Assembly (NCBI GenBank): GCA_903902515.1
Contig: CAIUVD010000124.1
Location: 1 to 34,135, forward strand
Length of the DNA: 34,135 nt
Direction: 5' to 3'
Source: an uncultured Planctomycetota bacterium
Lineage (GTDB): Bacteria > Planctomycetota > UBA11346
Shown one piece after another: positions 26,189 through 34,135 of this stretch. The position numbers and the translations under genes are program-made. The notes under the pieces are model-generated. The model ran no database searches. It worked only from the letters and a program-made list of their open reading frames with translations, and was not told the origin of the DNA. Position 1 is the first letter of the stretch, and every line of letters starts with the position of its first letter.

Positions 26189-27157
26189 TCAGGCGCACAG
26201 TTCCGCAAGGCGGGAGCGGCAACGGCGGTACTTCTTGATGAAGGAACCGGGGCAGAACTCCGGGGAGAACAGGGCTTCCGGGTCCGCGTCGGTGATGACC
26301 CGTACCGCCACCTGGAAGTCGTAACAGCGGTCGATGAAGTGGACGAACCGCAGGGCCGCGTGGGGCGATTCGAAGGGTGCCAGGTCGCGCAGGGTCAGGC
26401 CGGTGAGCCGGGCGGCAAGGCGGCGCAGGTTGACCACCGGGATGCCCAGGAGCAGGCGATCCAGACCAGCCGCCGTGGTGTCGAGGACGCCGTCGCCCGC
26501 GGGCAGGGGCTCGGCGGCGGGGCCGAAACCCCGGGGCCTCCCGGTGCTGGCGACCGTCAGGCGGTAGTCGTTGCCGGGCACATGGACATCGGTGAAGGCC
26601 TGCTCGATGCGGGCCAGTTCATTGCGGAATAGATCGACGGCCATCCGACCCTGGCCGAGTTCCCCAGGGACCGTGTTGGAGGTGGTGATGATCCGCGCAC
26701 CCTGCTCGATCAGGCCCCGGACCAGCAGATCCGCCAGGCGAGTGTTGGTCGGGTCATCCAGCTCGAATTCGTCGATGCACACCAGGTCGGCGCGCAGGAG
26801 TTTGATCGCCTCGCGGTGGCCCAGGAGGGTCATCAAGCTCATGGCTTCGGCGAAGGACAGGTAGCGTTTCGCCCCCACAGCGGCGTGGAAACACGACGAC
26901 AGGAGGTGAGTTTTGCCGACGCCGAAGCCGCCATCGAGGTACAGCCCCGCCTTGCCCCGGCGGCCAAAGACTTTGCCGAGGAAGGTTTCCCGGTGGGCGG
27001 CAAAACGGCGGACGGTGGTCACCGCCTCGACCTGGCCAGGAATCGACGGATCCGTGCGGTAGGTGTCAAAGCGCTTGGTGGTGAAGCGCGGGGGCGGCAC
27101 CAGGTCGCCGGGGGTCAGGGGGGCCAGCACGCCCGCCTTCAGGGCCTCCAGATCCAT
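26189..27157 (-). CDS. zapE: ZapE/AFG1-like P-loop ATPase
   Basis: The 322-residue ATPase belongs to the AFG1/ZapE family; ZapE is linked to Z-ring function in E. coli and the mitochondrial form to protein quality control. LYLDGGFGVGKTHLL gives the Walker A loop at 76-84 (the family's unusual GGxGxGKT), and LVCIDEFEL gives Walker B with Asp129-Glu130. FRNELARIEQAF and SPHAALRFVHFIDRCYD are family C-terminal stretches. The start MDLEALKAGV at 27157 overlaps the upstream protease stop by one base (TGATG). Co-translation with a peptidase suits a protein-turnover role. The function is inferred from the family. Confidence 0.87.
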   Translation of the reverse strand: MDLEALKAGVLAPLTPGDLVPPPRFTTKRFDTYRTDPSIPGQVEAVTTVRRFAAHRETFLGKVFGRRGKAGLYLDGGFGVGKTHLLSSCFHAAVGAKRYLSFAEAMSLMTLLGHREAIKLLRADLVCIDEFELDDPTNTRLADLLVRGLIEQGARIITTSNTVPGELGQGRMAVDLFRNELARIEQAFTDVHVPGNDYRLTVASTGRPRGFGPAAEPLPAGDGVLDTTAAGLDRLLLGIPVVNLRRLAARLTGLTLRDLAPFESPHAALRFVHFIDRCYDFQVAVRVITDADPEALFSPEFCPGSFIKKYRRCRSRLAELCA

Positions 27158-29997
27158 CAAATGGCCTCCGTCACCCAGCCCGTGCGCTTGGCCGCCTCGG
27201 TGCCGCACACCACGGCCTGGTGGCCACCGGTGGGCGGCATCCAGCGCGCGGCTGCAGCCCGGATATCGGCCGCCGTGACCCGCAAAACCCCGGCGCGGAA
27301 GGTGTCGAGGACCTCCGGGCTGGTGCCCTTCAGGCCGCCGGTGAAGCGGGAACGGGCCTCCCCCGCCGGGCTGCCGGGGGCATCAAGGGTGCCGATCACC
27401 CCCAAGACCGATTCCTTGAGCAGACGGTCCGTGGCCGGGCAGTCGGCCAGCCAGGTCAGGCCGGCGCGCATGTCGGTGTAGGTCGCTTCCAGGCGCGGAT
27501 CGCGGTAACTGGTGAGGGCGATGGTGCCGGTGCCGCTGGCGAAACTGGCGCCGCCGCCATAGGCGCCGCCCCGCTCCCGCAGTTGGGGATGGAGGATTTC
27601 ATTGGTCAGCAGGCGGGCGGCCACCGCCAGGGCGGGGGCATCGGCGTGGGTCAGGGGCGGGCCGGCGAACACCAGGGCGCAGTAATTGACGCCGGTGGCG
27701 GTGGTGAAAGCCGTGGGACCAGCGGCCGGTTGGGGCGTCGGGCGCCAGGGGTCAGAAGCCTTCCCGCCGATGGGCCAGGCCCGGCGGACCTCCGTCAGGA
27801 GTTCGTCCCGCTCGGCGGCATCGCCGATCAGGGCCGTCACGGCGGGCAAACGGGCGATGCGTTGCCGCAGGGCTTCCAGGCGGGCCGCCAGGGCCTCGAC
27901 GCCGCCCTCGGTTTCCAAGCTGTCGGCGGTCCGTCGCAGCCAGGCCAGGCGGCCCAGACCGGCGACCCGGTGGGAAATCCCGGCGGCGCCGGGCAGACCC
28001 CGGGCGGCGGCCCGGGCGGCCAATTGGCTACCGCCACTGGTCACCCGGTCCTGGAGGCGCGAAAGGGCCTGGTCCACCAGTTCCGCTAGGCGTTCATGCT
28101 CATGGAAACGGGTGGTGGCGATGGCCTCGCCCAACAGGGGCAGGAAGTCGCGACCCCGGCTGGCCAGGCCCTTCACTTCGCAGGCCAGGCTGGCCCGGAC
28201 GGCCCCGGGGATGGCCGGATCGGCGCTCAGGTCGGTCCAGGCCCACAGGCCGCCGCACACCGCATTGAGGTGGGATCCATAGGCGGCAAAGCCCCGGCCG
28301 CCGGCCCCCAGGCTGCCCAGGCATTGGGCCAGCAGGGGCAGCAAATCCAGGTCATCGTCCTCCAGATAGTCCAGGGGCAGGACCGCCAGGTGGTGGAGGA
28401 TGCCGTTGGTGCCGGGGACGAAAATGGTCGGCGCAGCCCCGTGGCCCTCGACCCACGACCGCTTCTTGGGAATGTCCTCCAACGTCAGATCGGGGAGGAC
28501 GGCGGGATCGTCCTTGGTGCCCTGGCGGAGGGCGAGGTCGGCGGCCAGCAACCGGGCGGAGGCTTCGCCCGCGGGGCCGAGGGCGGCCACCTCGGCGGCG
28601 ACTTGGACCGCTTCCGCGGCATCCCGGCGGGCATGCCAGGCCCGGTCGGGGACCGCCCGCAGTTCGACCCGGTGGAGATTCGTCAGCAGTCGGCGGCGCA
28701 CCTGCTCCTGGAGCCACCCCGGGGCCAGGGCGGCGGTGCGCAGGCGGGCGATGGCCGGGGCTTGGTCGAGGAATTGCAGGACATCGGCCCCGTGGTTCCA
28801 CGGCCCCAGCAGGCGGAAGCACAGCTCTAAGCCATAGGGGTAATGGTCGCCGTGGATCTCGCGCCGGGCCAATTCCACCTGGTGGAGGGCGGCTTCGACC
28901 TCGGCGGCTGGGAGGCCCTCCTGCGCCACCTGCTCCAGGCACCCGAACACCAGGGGTTCCAGGCGGTGATGATCGCTGGCGAGGATTCCGTCGAGCTCGG
29001 CGGTGAACAGGCCATTGCGGTAACTGGCGCCGTAGCCGGAGGAGCCGGTGGAACGGCCCAGACCGCTGCCCTCCAGGGCCCGGCGCAGGGGTGCACCGGG
29101 ATGGCCGAGGAGCAGCCGGTCGATCAATTCGCCGGTCAGCACCTCGTCGATGGCGGCGCTGTCGCCCCACACCCAGGTGATGCCCGCATTGGCGACATCG
29201 GCCTCGTCCTGGCCGTCGGCCCAGGGCACGGGCACGGTGACGGTGGTGGCCGTGCCGAGGGGTGGCTGGAGGGTCGGTGGCGGCAGGGCCTTGCCCGGGT
29301 TTACCAGGTAGGGCTGCAGGCGCTCGTGGAGGTTGGCGGGCTCCCACGCGCCATAGGTCACAAAGCACGCATTGGCCGGGGCGTAGCACCGCTGGTGGAA
29401 GGCCACCAGGTCGGCGTGGGTCAGGCGGGGGATGTCGGACGGGTCGCCACCGGAATTGTGGGCATACATCGTGTCGGGCAGCAGGGCCCGGGCACAGGCC
29501 GCCTCCACCTGGCTGCCCGTGTCGTCCATGGCCCCCTTCATCTCATTGAAGACCACCCCGGCACGCTCCCAGCCGGTGGCCGTGGGGCTTAGGCGGTGGC
29601 CCTCCTGGGCGAAGTCGAGGGGATGGAGGATCGGGGCAAACACCGCGTCCAGGTAGACCTCCAACAGATTGGAAAAGTCCTTGGGGATCTGCGTGGCAAA
29701 GGGATAGGCCGTCAGCTCCGGGTACGTCATGGCATTCATGAACGTCTGGAGGGACCGCCGCAGCATGTTGAAAAACGGGTCGCGCACCGGGAAACGACGG
29801 CTGCCGCACAGGGTCGTATGCTCCAGAATGTGGGGCAGGCCCGTGGAGTCCGCCGGGGGGGTGCGGAAGGCCACGGTGAAGGCCCGGTGTTCGTCCGGAC
29901 AGGCCAGATGAAAGTGGACCGCGCCGCACGGATGCCGCCAGGTCTCCAGGGTCAGGGAGAGGGCGGGAACAGGAACGCGGGAGGTCAGGGAGAACAT
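27157..29997 (-). CDS. PreP-type M16C zinc metallopeptidase (insulinase superfamily)
   Basis: The 946-residue peptidase resembles presequence protease PreP. The inverted zinc motif HILEH gives His56 and His60 as ligands with Glu59 as base; Glu152 in FNEMKGAM is the third ligand at the expected distance. HTTLCGS and FFNMLRRSLQTFMNAMT follow as in PreP. The C-terminal half has RERGGAYGGGASFASG, where the substrate-binding Arg and Tyr lie. The start at 29997 is preferred because the protein then opens close to the M16C domain; 38 in-frame upstream codons look non-coding. No signal peptide is seen, so a cytoplasmic role degrading short peptides is likely. It is coupled to zapE. Confidence 0.92.
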   Translation of the reverse strand: MFSLTSRVPVPALSLTLETWRHPCGAVHFHLACPDEHRAFTVAFRTPPADSTGLPHILEHTTLCGSRRFPVRDPFFNMLRRSLQTFMNAMTYPELTAYPFATQIPKDFSNLLEVYLDAVFAPILHPLDFAQEGHRLSPTATGWERAGVVFNEMKGAMDDTGSQVEAACARALLPDTMYAHNSGGDPSDIPRLTHADLVAFHQRCYAPANACFVTYGAWEPANLHERLQPYLVNPGKALPPPTLQPPLGTATTVTVPVPWADGQDEADVANAGITWVWGDSAAIDEVLTGELIDRLLLGHPGAPLRRALEGSGLGRSTGSSGYGASYRNGLFTAELDGILASDHHRLEPLVFGCLEQVAQEGLPAAEVEAALHQVELARREIHGDHYPYGLELCFRLLGPWNHGADVLQFLDQAPAIARLRTAALAPGWLQEQVRRRLLTNLHRVELRAVPDRAWHARRDAAEAVQVAAEVAALGPAGEASARLLAADLALRQGTKDDPAVLPDLTLEDIPKKRSWVEGHGAAPTIFVPGTNGILHHLAVLPLDYLEDDDLDLLPLLAQCLGSLGAGGRGFAAYGSHLNAVCGGLWAWTDLSADPAIPGAVRASLACEVKGLASRGRDFLPLLGEAIATTRFHEHERLAELVDQALSRLQDRVTSGGSQLAARAAARGLPGAAGISHRVAGLGRLAWLRRTADSLETEGGVEALAARLEALRQRIARLPAVTALIGDAAERDELLTEVRRAWPIGGKASDPWRPTPQPAAGPTAFTTATGVNYCALVFAGPPLTHADAPALAVAARLLTNEILHPQLRERGGAYGGGASFASGTGTIALTSYRDPRLEATYTDMRAGLTWLADCPATDRLLKESVLGVIGTLDAPGSPAGEARSRFTGGLKGTSPEVLDTFRAGVLRVTAADIRAAAARWMPPTGGHQAVVCGTEAAKRTGWVTEAI

Positions 29998-30153
29998 CGG
30001 GGGAGGATGGTCGGAATGGCCCCCGCAAGGGAAGGGCCCGTATCGCCTCGGGTCCGTCCGACCGCCTTTCCTGCGTTCGTGTGTCGGCCGGAGGGCCAAT
30101 CGGGGATTCACCTACCCTTGCGGGTCTTGGCGGCCTGGGGTACCCTTCGGGAG

Positions 30154-33100
30154 ATGTCTGACGTCAGTGCCACCCGCAGTCCCGCCGGCTTAATCGCCGG
30201 GCGCTATGAGCTTCGTCAGGAGTTAGGACGCGGCACGACCGGACGGGTCTACGAGGCCCTCGACCTGCACCTCGACCGGGCCGTGGCCATCAAAGTCCTG
30301 GACGCAAAATTGGCCCAGGACGACATCATCGCCAACCGCTTTGAGGCCGAAATCCGGGTCACCGCCCGCTTGTCCCACCCGGGGATCGTGGCGGTGTTCG
30401 AAAGCTCGACCTCCGAGGAGGGCAATCCCTGCTACGTCATGTCCATGGCTCGGGGCATCACCCTGGAGGAACGTCTGGACCGCTTGCGGCAGGCCGCTGA
30501 TCCCTGGCGGGAACTGCCCCTGATCGATCGCATCAATCTGTTCCTCAAGATCTTGGACGTGATGTCCTACGCCCACAGCCGAGGCGTCGTCCACCGGGAT
30601 TTGAAGCCCGCCAACATCATCATCGGTACCTACGGCGAGGTGTGGATTCTCGATTGGGGCCTGGCCCGCAGCCTCCGCCTCGATCCCTCCGCCCCGATAC
30701 CGCCCGAAGACGACCCGTTTACCGAAGACGACGTGGTTGAACCCGGTCCGTCCACGGCGGCCCTCGAACTGCGGCCGACCACCCGGATCATCAGCGTCGA
30801 AGCGGCCACCGTCATCATGGGGGGCGAGGGTGGGGAAGGCATCCTCGGAACCACGACGGGGGAGATGTCGCCCCTGCCGGAGCCCGGCCGGACCTCCGGA
30901 GCCATCACCCGCACCGCCAGCCAGGTCGGGAGCGACCACGGACACCGGCCATCGAGTGACCGAATCGATCGCACGGCCGAGGAAGCCCGGCCGATCACCG
31001 AGTCCCACCGCAATCGCACCTCCTCCCGGCTGCGGGTCTCAACCAGCAGCCACGGCCGCAGTGAACGCCTGCGGACGGTCGAGGTGCGCAGCCACTCCCA
31101 ACGAATCGCCCGAGCCACCCACCATGGGCAGGTCCTCGGGTCGCCGGCCTACATGTCGCCGGAACAGGCCCGGGGCCGGGCCTCGGAAGCGGATCAACGC
31201 ACGGACCTCTATTCCCTGGGCGTGATCCTGGTGGAACTCCTGTGCCTGCACACCCCGGTCGAGGCGATCTCCGGCGACACCCTGCAAACCCTGCTCCTGC
31301 GGGTCCGCACGGGCCAACGCCGCAAGTTGGCGGACTGGTGGCCCGAGGCCCCCAAGCCCCTGCTGGTGATTTCCGAATGGGCCCTGGCCACGGATCCCCA
31401 GGATCGCTACCCCTCCTGCGACATCTTCTCGGACGAATTGAAGACCCTGCTGTCCCAGCTCTCGGCCAGTTACGCCGAATTGGAAGCCCAGCGCCTGGCC
31501 CGGGAACGGGAGGCCGCCTGGCTCCCCTCCGGCATGTGGGACTTCAACGCTAGCCGCGACCTGGGGCCCTTCTCATTGCCCTCCACCGCCCTGATGGCCG
31601 AACAGGTCGGTCAGGTCCACCACCCGGAACTGGGCGGCGTGCTGCTCGGTGGCTACGGCCTGCAATCCTATCCCCTGGCCGTCCGCCCCGGGGATGACCT
31701 GCGGGTCACGGTTGAAATCGACGTCCTCAAGGGCGCCGAAGTGTGGTTGGTCGCCCGGGGCGTGCCGCCCGCCCCCTCCTACCAGTTCCGCATCGGCGCT
31801 TTTGGCGGCCGGTGGATGCTCCTGACCCGGTCCACGGGCGGCGACGACATCCTCAACCCGATCCTCCTCACCGCCCGGCCCCTGCGGGCGGCGACCACCA
31901 CCGCCCTCGACCAGACCCGGCGGCGCAAGGTCACCATCGAGGTCGTCGGCTCGCGGCTGCTGATCCTCCTCGAGGACCACGACCCCCTCGAATACCACGA
32001 CCTCCAGCCCCTCAGCATCGAAAGCGAAGAAGGCCCCCAGTTGGCCATCGCCACCTGGTCCAGCCAGGCCCTGGTACGCGGCCTGCGGGTCGAACGCCGC
32101 CGCAGCCCCCTGATGATCCCGGCCCACGCCGTGGGCGGCGAACTCCTGCGCCAGGGACTGCACCACAAAGCGGCGGCCTTTTACCGGACCTTCCTCGGCA
32201 ACCATCCGGACACCACCGAAGCCATCGAATCGCGATTCATGCTGGCCATGGCCCTGGAAGGCGGTGGCCAGACCGCCGAGGCGGAATCGGCCCTGCGGGC
32301 CTTCCTCTCGGACCACCTCGACCACGCCCTGGCCCAGGATGCCATCTTCGAACTGGCCCGCCTGCGCCTCGCCAACCCGGCGGGTGGCTTCCGCAAAGCC
32401 GTCCAGGAAGTCCTCGCCTACCAGGACTCCGGCGACATGGTCCGCACCCGCTTTTGCCTGTGGATGCTCTCCCATTTGCGGGAAAGCATCGCCAAGGGCG
32501 GCCTGACCCAGGACCTGGAGTTCGACCTGCGCCTGGTGCGCGGCCTGATCAAGGGCTCCCCCGACGAAACGCCCCTGTTGGCCACCGTGTCCCTGTCCCT
32601 GACCCACGCCATGCGCGGCCACCTCGACCGCCTGGTGGATGCCGCCGATGCCCCGGCCCTGGCCGCCCAACGGCAGAGCATCCGCCGCCTGGCCAGCCTC
32701 GGCCTGCGCCTGACGGTCCGGGAACCACGCCTACGGGATGGCTACCGGGATCTCGCCGAACACCTGCGCAAGATCAACGACCCGGCGGAAGCCGTCCTCC
32801 TGCTCGGGCGTGGCGAAGAGGATCCCGCGGCCCTCGGCGACTTCGTGCGCAACATCCTGGCCCTCCACCAACTGGGGGCCGATGATCTGCTGCTGCGGGT
32901 CCTCGACGGCGACGACCTGACCCCCATCGAACACCTGGTGCGGGCCTCCCTACGCCGCCTGGGCGGTAATCCGGATGGTGCCCGGGAAGACCTTGAATGG
33001 TGCTTCCGCCTGACGGACATCCTGGAAACTGAACGTACCAGCCTGGTCATTCTCGTCGGTGCCCGGCTGGGCTGCTACGGTCTCGCCTACCTGCCCTGGG

Positions 33101-33297
33101 ACCTGGTGGAGGACGGCCTGGCCGCCATCCATGGCGACGCCCTCTATGCCCCCCTGGTGGCGGTGGCCGCGCTCCTCGCCGAATCCATCGGCGACCTGAC
33201 CGTGGCCAGCCGCATGTACGGCTGGCTGGCGGAACCCGGCACCGGATTCCGGGCCATCGCCATCGACGGCCAGGCCCGGGTCGCCGTCCCCGCCTGA
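30154..33297 (+). CDS. large serine/threonine protein kinase with TPR-like C-terminus
   Basis: The protein is 1047 residues from the ATG at 30154, just before the kinase fold. Gly-rich loop LGRGTTGRVYEA (24-35), Lys47 in VAIKVL, Glu64 or Glu66, HRDLKPAN with Asp149, DWG (167-169) and the APE equivalent SPE (335-337) show an active Hanks-type kinase. Asp167 is kept although DFG is DWG. About 165 residues separate DWG from SPE, far more than usual; the insert is rich in Ser, Thr, Arg and Glu. Residues of about 460-650 look like a beta-rich sensor domain, and from about 656 helical TPR-like repeats run to the end (FYRTFLGNHPDTTEAIESRF is one). No membrane segment is evident. It diverges from the protease gene. 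Confidence 0.9.
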   Translation: MSDVSATRSPAGLIAGRYELRQELGRGTTGRVYEALDLHLDRAVAIKVLDAKLAQDDIIANRFEAEIRVTARLSHPGIVAVFESSTSEEGNPCYVMSMARGITLEERLDRLRQAADPWRELPLIDRINLFLKILDVMSYAHSRGVVHRDLKPANIIIGTYGEVWILDWGLARSLRLDPSAPIPPEDDPFTEDDVVEPGPSTAALELRPTTRIISVEAATVIMGGEGGEGILGTTTGEMSPLPEPGRTSGAITRTASQVGSDHGHRPSSDRIDRTAEEARPITESHRNRTSSRLRVSTSSHGRSERLRTVEVRSHSQRIARATHHGQVLGSPAYMSPEQARGRASEADQRTDLYSLGVILVELLCLHTPVEAISGDTLQTLLLRVRTGQRRKLADWWPEAPKPLLVISEWALATDPQDRYPSCDIFSDELKTLLSQLSASYAELEAQRLAREREAAWLPSGMWDFNASRDLGPFSLPSTALMAEQVGQVHHPELGGVLLGGYGLQSYPLAVRPGDDLRVTVEIDVLKGAEVWLVARGVPPAPSYQFRIGAFGGRWMLLTRSTGGDDILNPILLTARPLRAATTTALDQTRRRKVTIEVVGSRLLILLEDHDPLEYHDLQPLSIESEEGPQLAIATWSSQALVRGLRVERRRSPLMIPAHAVGGELLRQGLHHKAAAFYRTFLGNHPDTTEAIESRFMLAMALEGGGQTAEAESALRAFLSDHLDHALAQDAIFELARLRLANPAGGFRKAVQEVLAYQDSGDMVRTRFCLWMLSHLRESIAKGGLTQDLEFDLRLVRGLIKGSPDETPLLATVSLSLTHAMRGHLDRLVDAADAPALAAQRQSIRRLASLGLRLTVREPRLRDGYRDLAEHLRKINDPAEAVLLLGRGEEDPAALGDFVRNILALHQLGADDLLLRVLDGDDLTPIEHLVRASLRRLGGNPDGAREDLEWCFRLTDILETERTSLVILVGARLGCYGLAYLPWDLVEDGLAAIHGDALYAPLVAVAALLAESIGDLTVASRMYGWLAEPGTGFRAIAIDGQARVAVPA

Positions 33298-33331
33298 CCT
33301 CGCCCCTTGGACCGCGTGACGGGGCCACACC

Positions 33332-33862
33332 ATGCCCCCCGTGACCACCAGCCAGCTCCGCCAATCCCGCGACCTTCCGTCCGCCACCCTCGGCAAACGG
33401 CGCGACACCCCCTTCACCTACACCCCGACCCTGCTGGAGGCCATCCCCTTCCGCCAGGTCGCCGGCGAAGGCCCGGTGTGGGTCAGCAACGCCTGCCTGC
33501 GCTTCACCAGCCTGTGCCCCGTAACCGGCCAGCCCGACTGGGCCGACATCCACCTCAACTACGTGCCCCAGAAGCACCTAGTCGAGAGCAAGTCCCTCAA
33601 GGAATACCTCGGCAGCTTCCGCATGCACGGCGACTTCCACGAGGACGTGATCCGCACCATCTGCCGCGACCTGGCCACCTGCATGAAACCCCGCTACCTG
33701 GAAGTCATGGGCCACTTCGACAGCCGCGGCAGCATCGCCATCTGGCCCTACGCCCAATTCGCCCGCCCCCGCGACCCCTGGGCCGGCAAACTCCGCGACC
33801 AGCGTTTTGCCGCCTACCGCCCCGGCGCCTGGGCCCCCGACGCCTACGGCCGAGCCATCTGA
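33332..33862 (+). CDS. queF: NADPH-dependent 7-cyano-7-deazaguanine reductase
   Basis: QueF reduces preQ0 to preQ1 for queuosine in tRNA. At 176 residues it is the short (YkvM-type) form. FTSLCPVTGQPDWADI supplies catalytic Cys62 and Asp69. VESKSLKEYLGSFR (84-97) is the NADPH and family signature, followed by HGDFHEDV with His103 and Glu104 for substrate binding. It starts 34 bases after the kinase stop, so it may be read with it. Other queuosine genes are not in the window. Confidence 0.96.
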   Translation: MPPVTTSQLRQSRDLPSATLGKRRDTPFTYTPTLLEAIPFRQVAGEGPVWVSNACLRFTSLCPVTGQPDWADIHLNYVPQKHLVESKSLKEYLGSFRMHGDFHEDVIRTICRDLATCMKPRYLEVMGHFDSRGSIAIWPYAQFARPRDPWAGKLRDQRFAAYRPGAWAPDAYGRAI

Positions 33863-33878
33863 TCCCCCAAACGCCATC

Positions 33879-33905
33879 TTGACACTTCGGGTTTTCTCTA
33901 ACAAT
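33879..33905 (+). promoter_or_regulatory. promoter of tRNA-Lys
   Basis: A perfect -35 TTGACA (33879-33884) is followed 15 bases later by AACAAT (33900-33905) as a fair -10. This would start transcription about 10-15 bases before the tRNA. A slightly short spacer is the only weakness. Confidence 0.65.
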
Positions 33906-33924
33906 CCCGCCCCACGCTGATCCT

Positions 33925-34000
33925 GCGCGATTAGCTCAGTTGGTAGAGCAAGGGATTCTTAATCCCTGGGTCCTAGGTTCGAGTCCTAGATCGCGCACCA
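33925..34000 (+). tRNA. tRNA-Lys (anticodon CTT)
   Basis: A complete 76-base cloverleaf. The acceptor GCGCGAT pairs with ATCGCGC, the D arm is AGCTCAGTTGGTAGAGC, and the anticodon stem AGGGA/TCCCT holds the loop TTCTTAA with anticodon CTT, reading AAG lysine codons. The T arm is CTAGGTTCGAGTCCTAG, and the CCA end is encoded. It has its own promoter and terminator. Confidence 0.97.
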
Positions 34001-34013
34001 AAGAAGACGTCCA

Positions 34014-34051
34014 GTCGAACCCGCAGCACACGCTGCGGGTTCGACCTTTTT
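34014..34051 (+). terminator. intrinsic terminator after tRNA-Lys
   Basis: A perfect 14-bp stem (GTCGAACCCGCAGC and its complement) with a 4-base loop is followed by C and five T. It closes the single-tRNA transcript. The remaining 84 bases of the window show no supportable feature. Confidence 0.93.
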
Positions 34052-34135
34052 ACGGGGTTCGGAAGGGGATTCCGCATTGCTGGAATCGGTCGGTGGACCT
34101 GACTCTGGGACCTGAACAGGGATCTTTACCCTCAG

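Noticed and set aside
25782-26632. Open frames across 25782-26632
   Set aside because: This stretch holds the conserved RNase P RNA blocks on the minus strand and the zapE 3' end; the frames are coincidental.
29596-30153. 186-codon N-terminal extension of the kinase
   Set aside because: It lies opposite the conserved HxxEH region of the M16C protease and has no domain character; the kinase fold begins just after 30154.

Overview
The window is GC-rich, tightly packed bacterial DNA that looks chromosomal. No phage, insertion-sequence or plasmid gene was found. A planctomycete or related PVC-group bacterium is my best guess. The grounds are a very large Ser/Thr kinase with a DWG (not DFG) motif and TPR-like repeats, secreted polysaccharide-active proteins, Gfo/Idh and sugar-isomerase genes side by side, and weak Shine-Dalgarno signals. 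This placement is inference; no rRNA is present to fix it.

Layout. 1-3232: TCA-cycle genes. The 5' end of acnB (minus, cut by the window edge) diverges from sucC, a small lipoprotein gene and sucD, closed by a strong terminator. 3233-7296: xylF-xylG-xylH, a complete xylose-type ABC importer. 7315-10395: a renalase-like flavoprotein gene divergent from a YyaL-type thioredoxin-fold protein. 10493-11946: a GT-B-like gene overlapping a small hypothetical gene. 12315-13589: a secreted alginate-lyase-family protein, facing a 26-bp perfect hairpin.

13725-25709 is the accessory core, a divergent carbohydrate-catabolism locus. The minus arm reads D-2-hydroxyacid dehydrogenase, TIM-barrel isomerase, heparinase II/III-family lyase, LacI regulator, secreted nucleoside-hydrolase-like protein. 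The plus arm reads Gfo/Idh oxidoreductase, second TIM-barrel isomerase, SDR, lone fumarate-reductase-type flavoprotein, GntR/FCD regulator. The arms share a 135-bp intergenic region with an AT-rich palindrome. The likely logic is that secreted lyases release an acidic or unusual sugar, a transporter imports it, and paired oxidoreductases and isomerases process it. The substrate is unknown.

25752-34051 is housekeeping: rnpB with its terminator, zapE, a PreP-type M16C protease (all minus), then the Ser/Thr kinase, queF and tRNA-Lys(CTT) with its own promoter and terminator (plus). Start codons were chosen from family N-termini, signal peptides and gene overlaps. Several long open frames begin well upstream of the real starts, as expected at this GC content.
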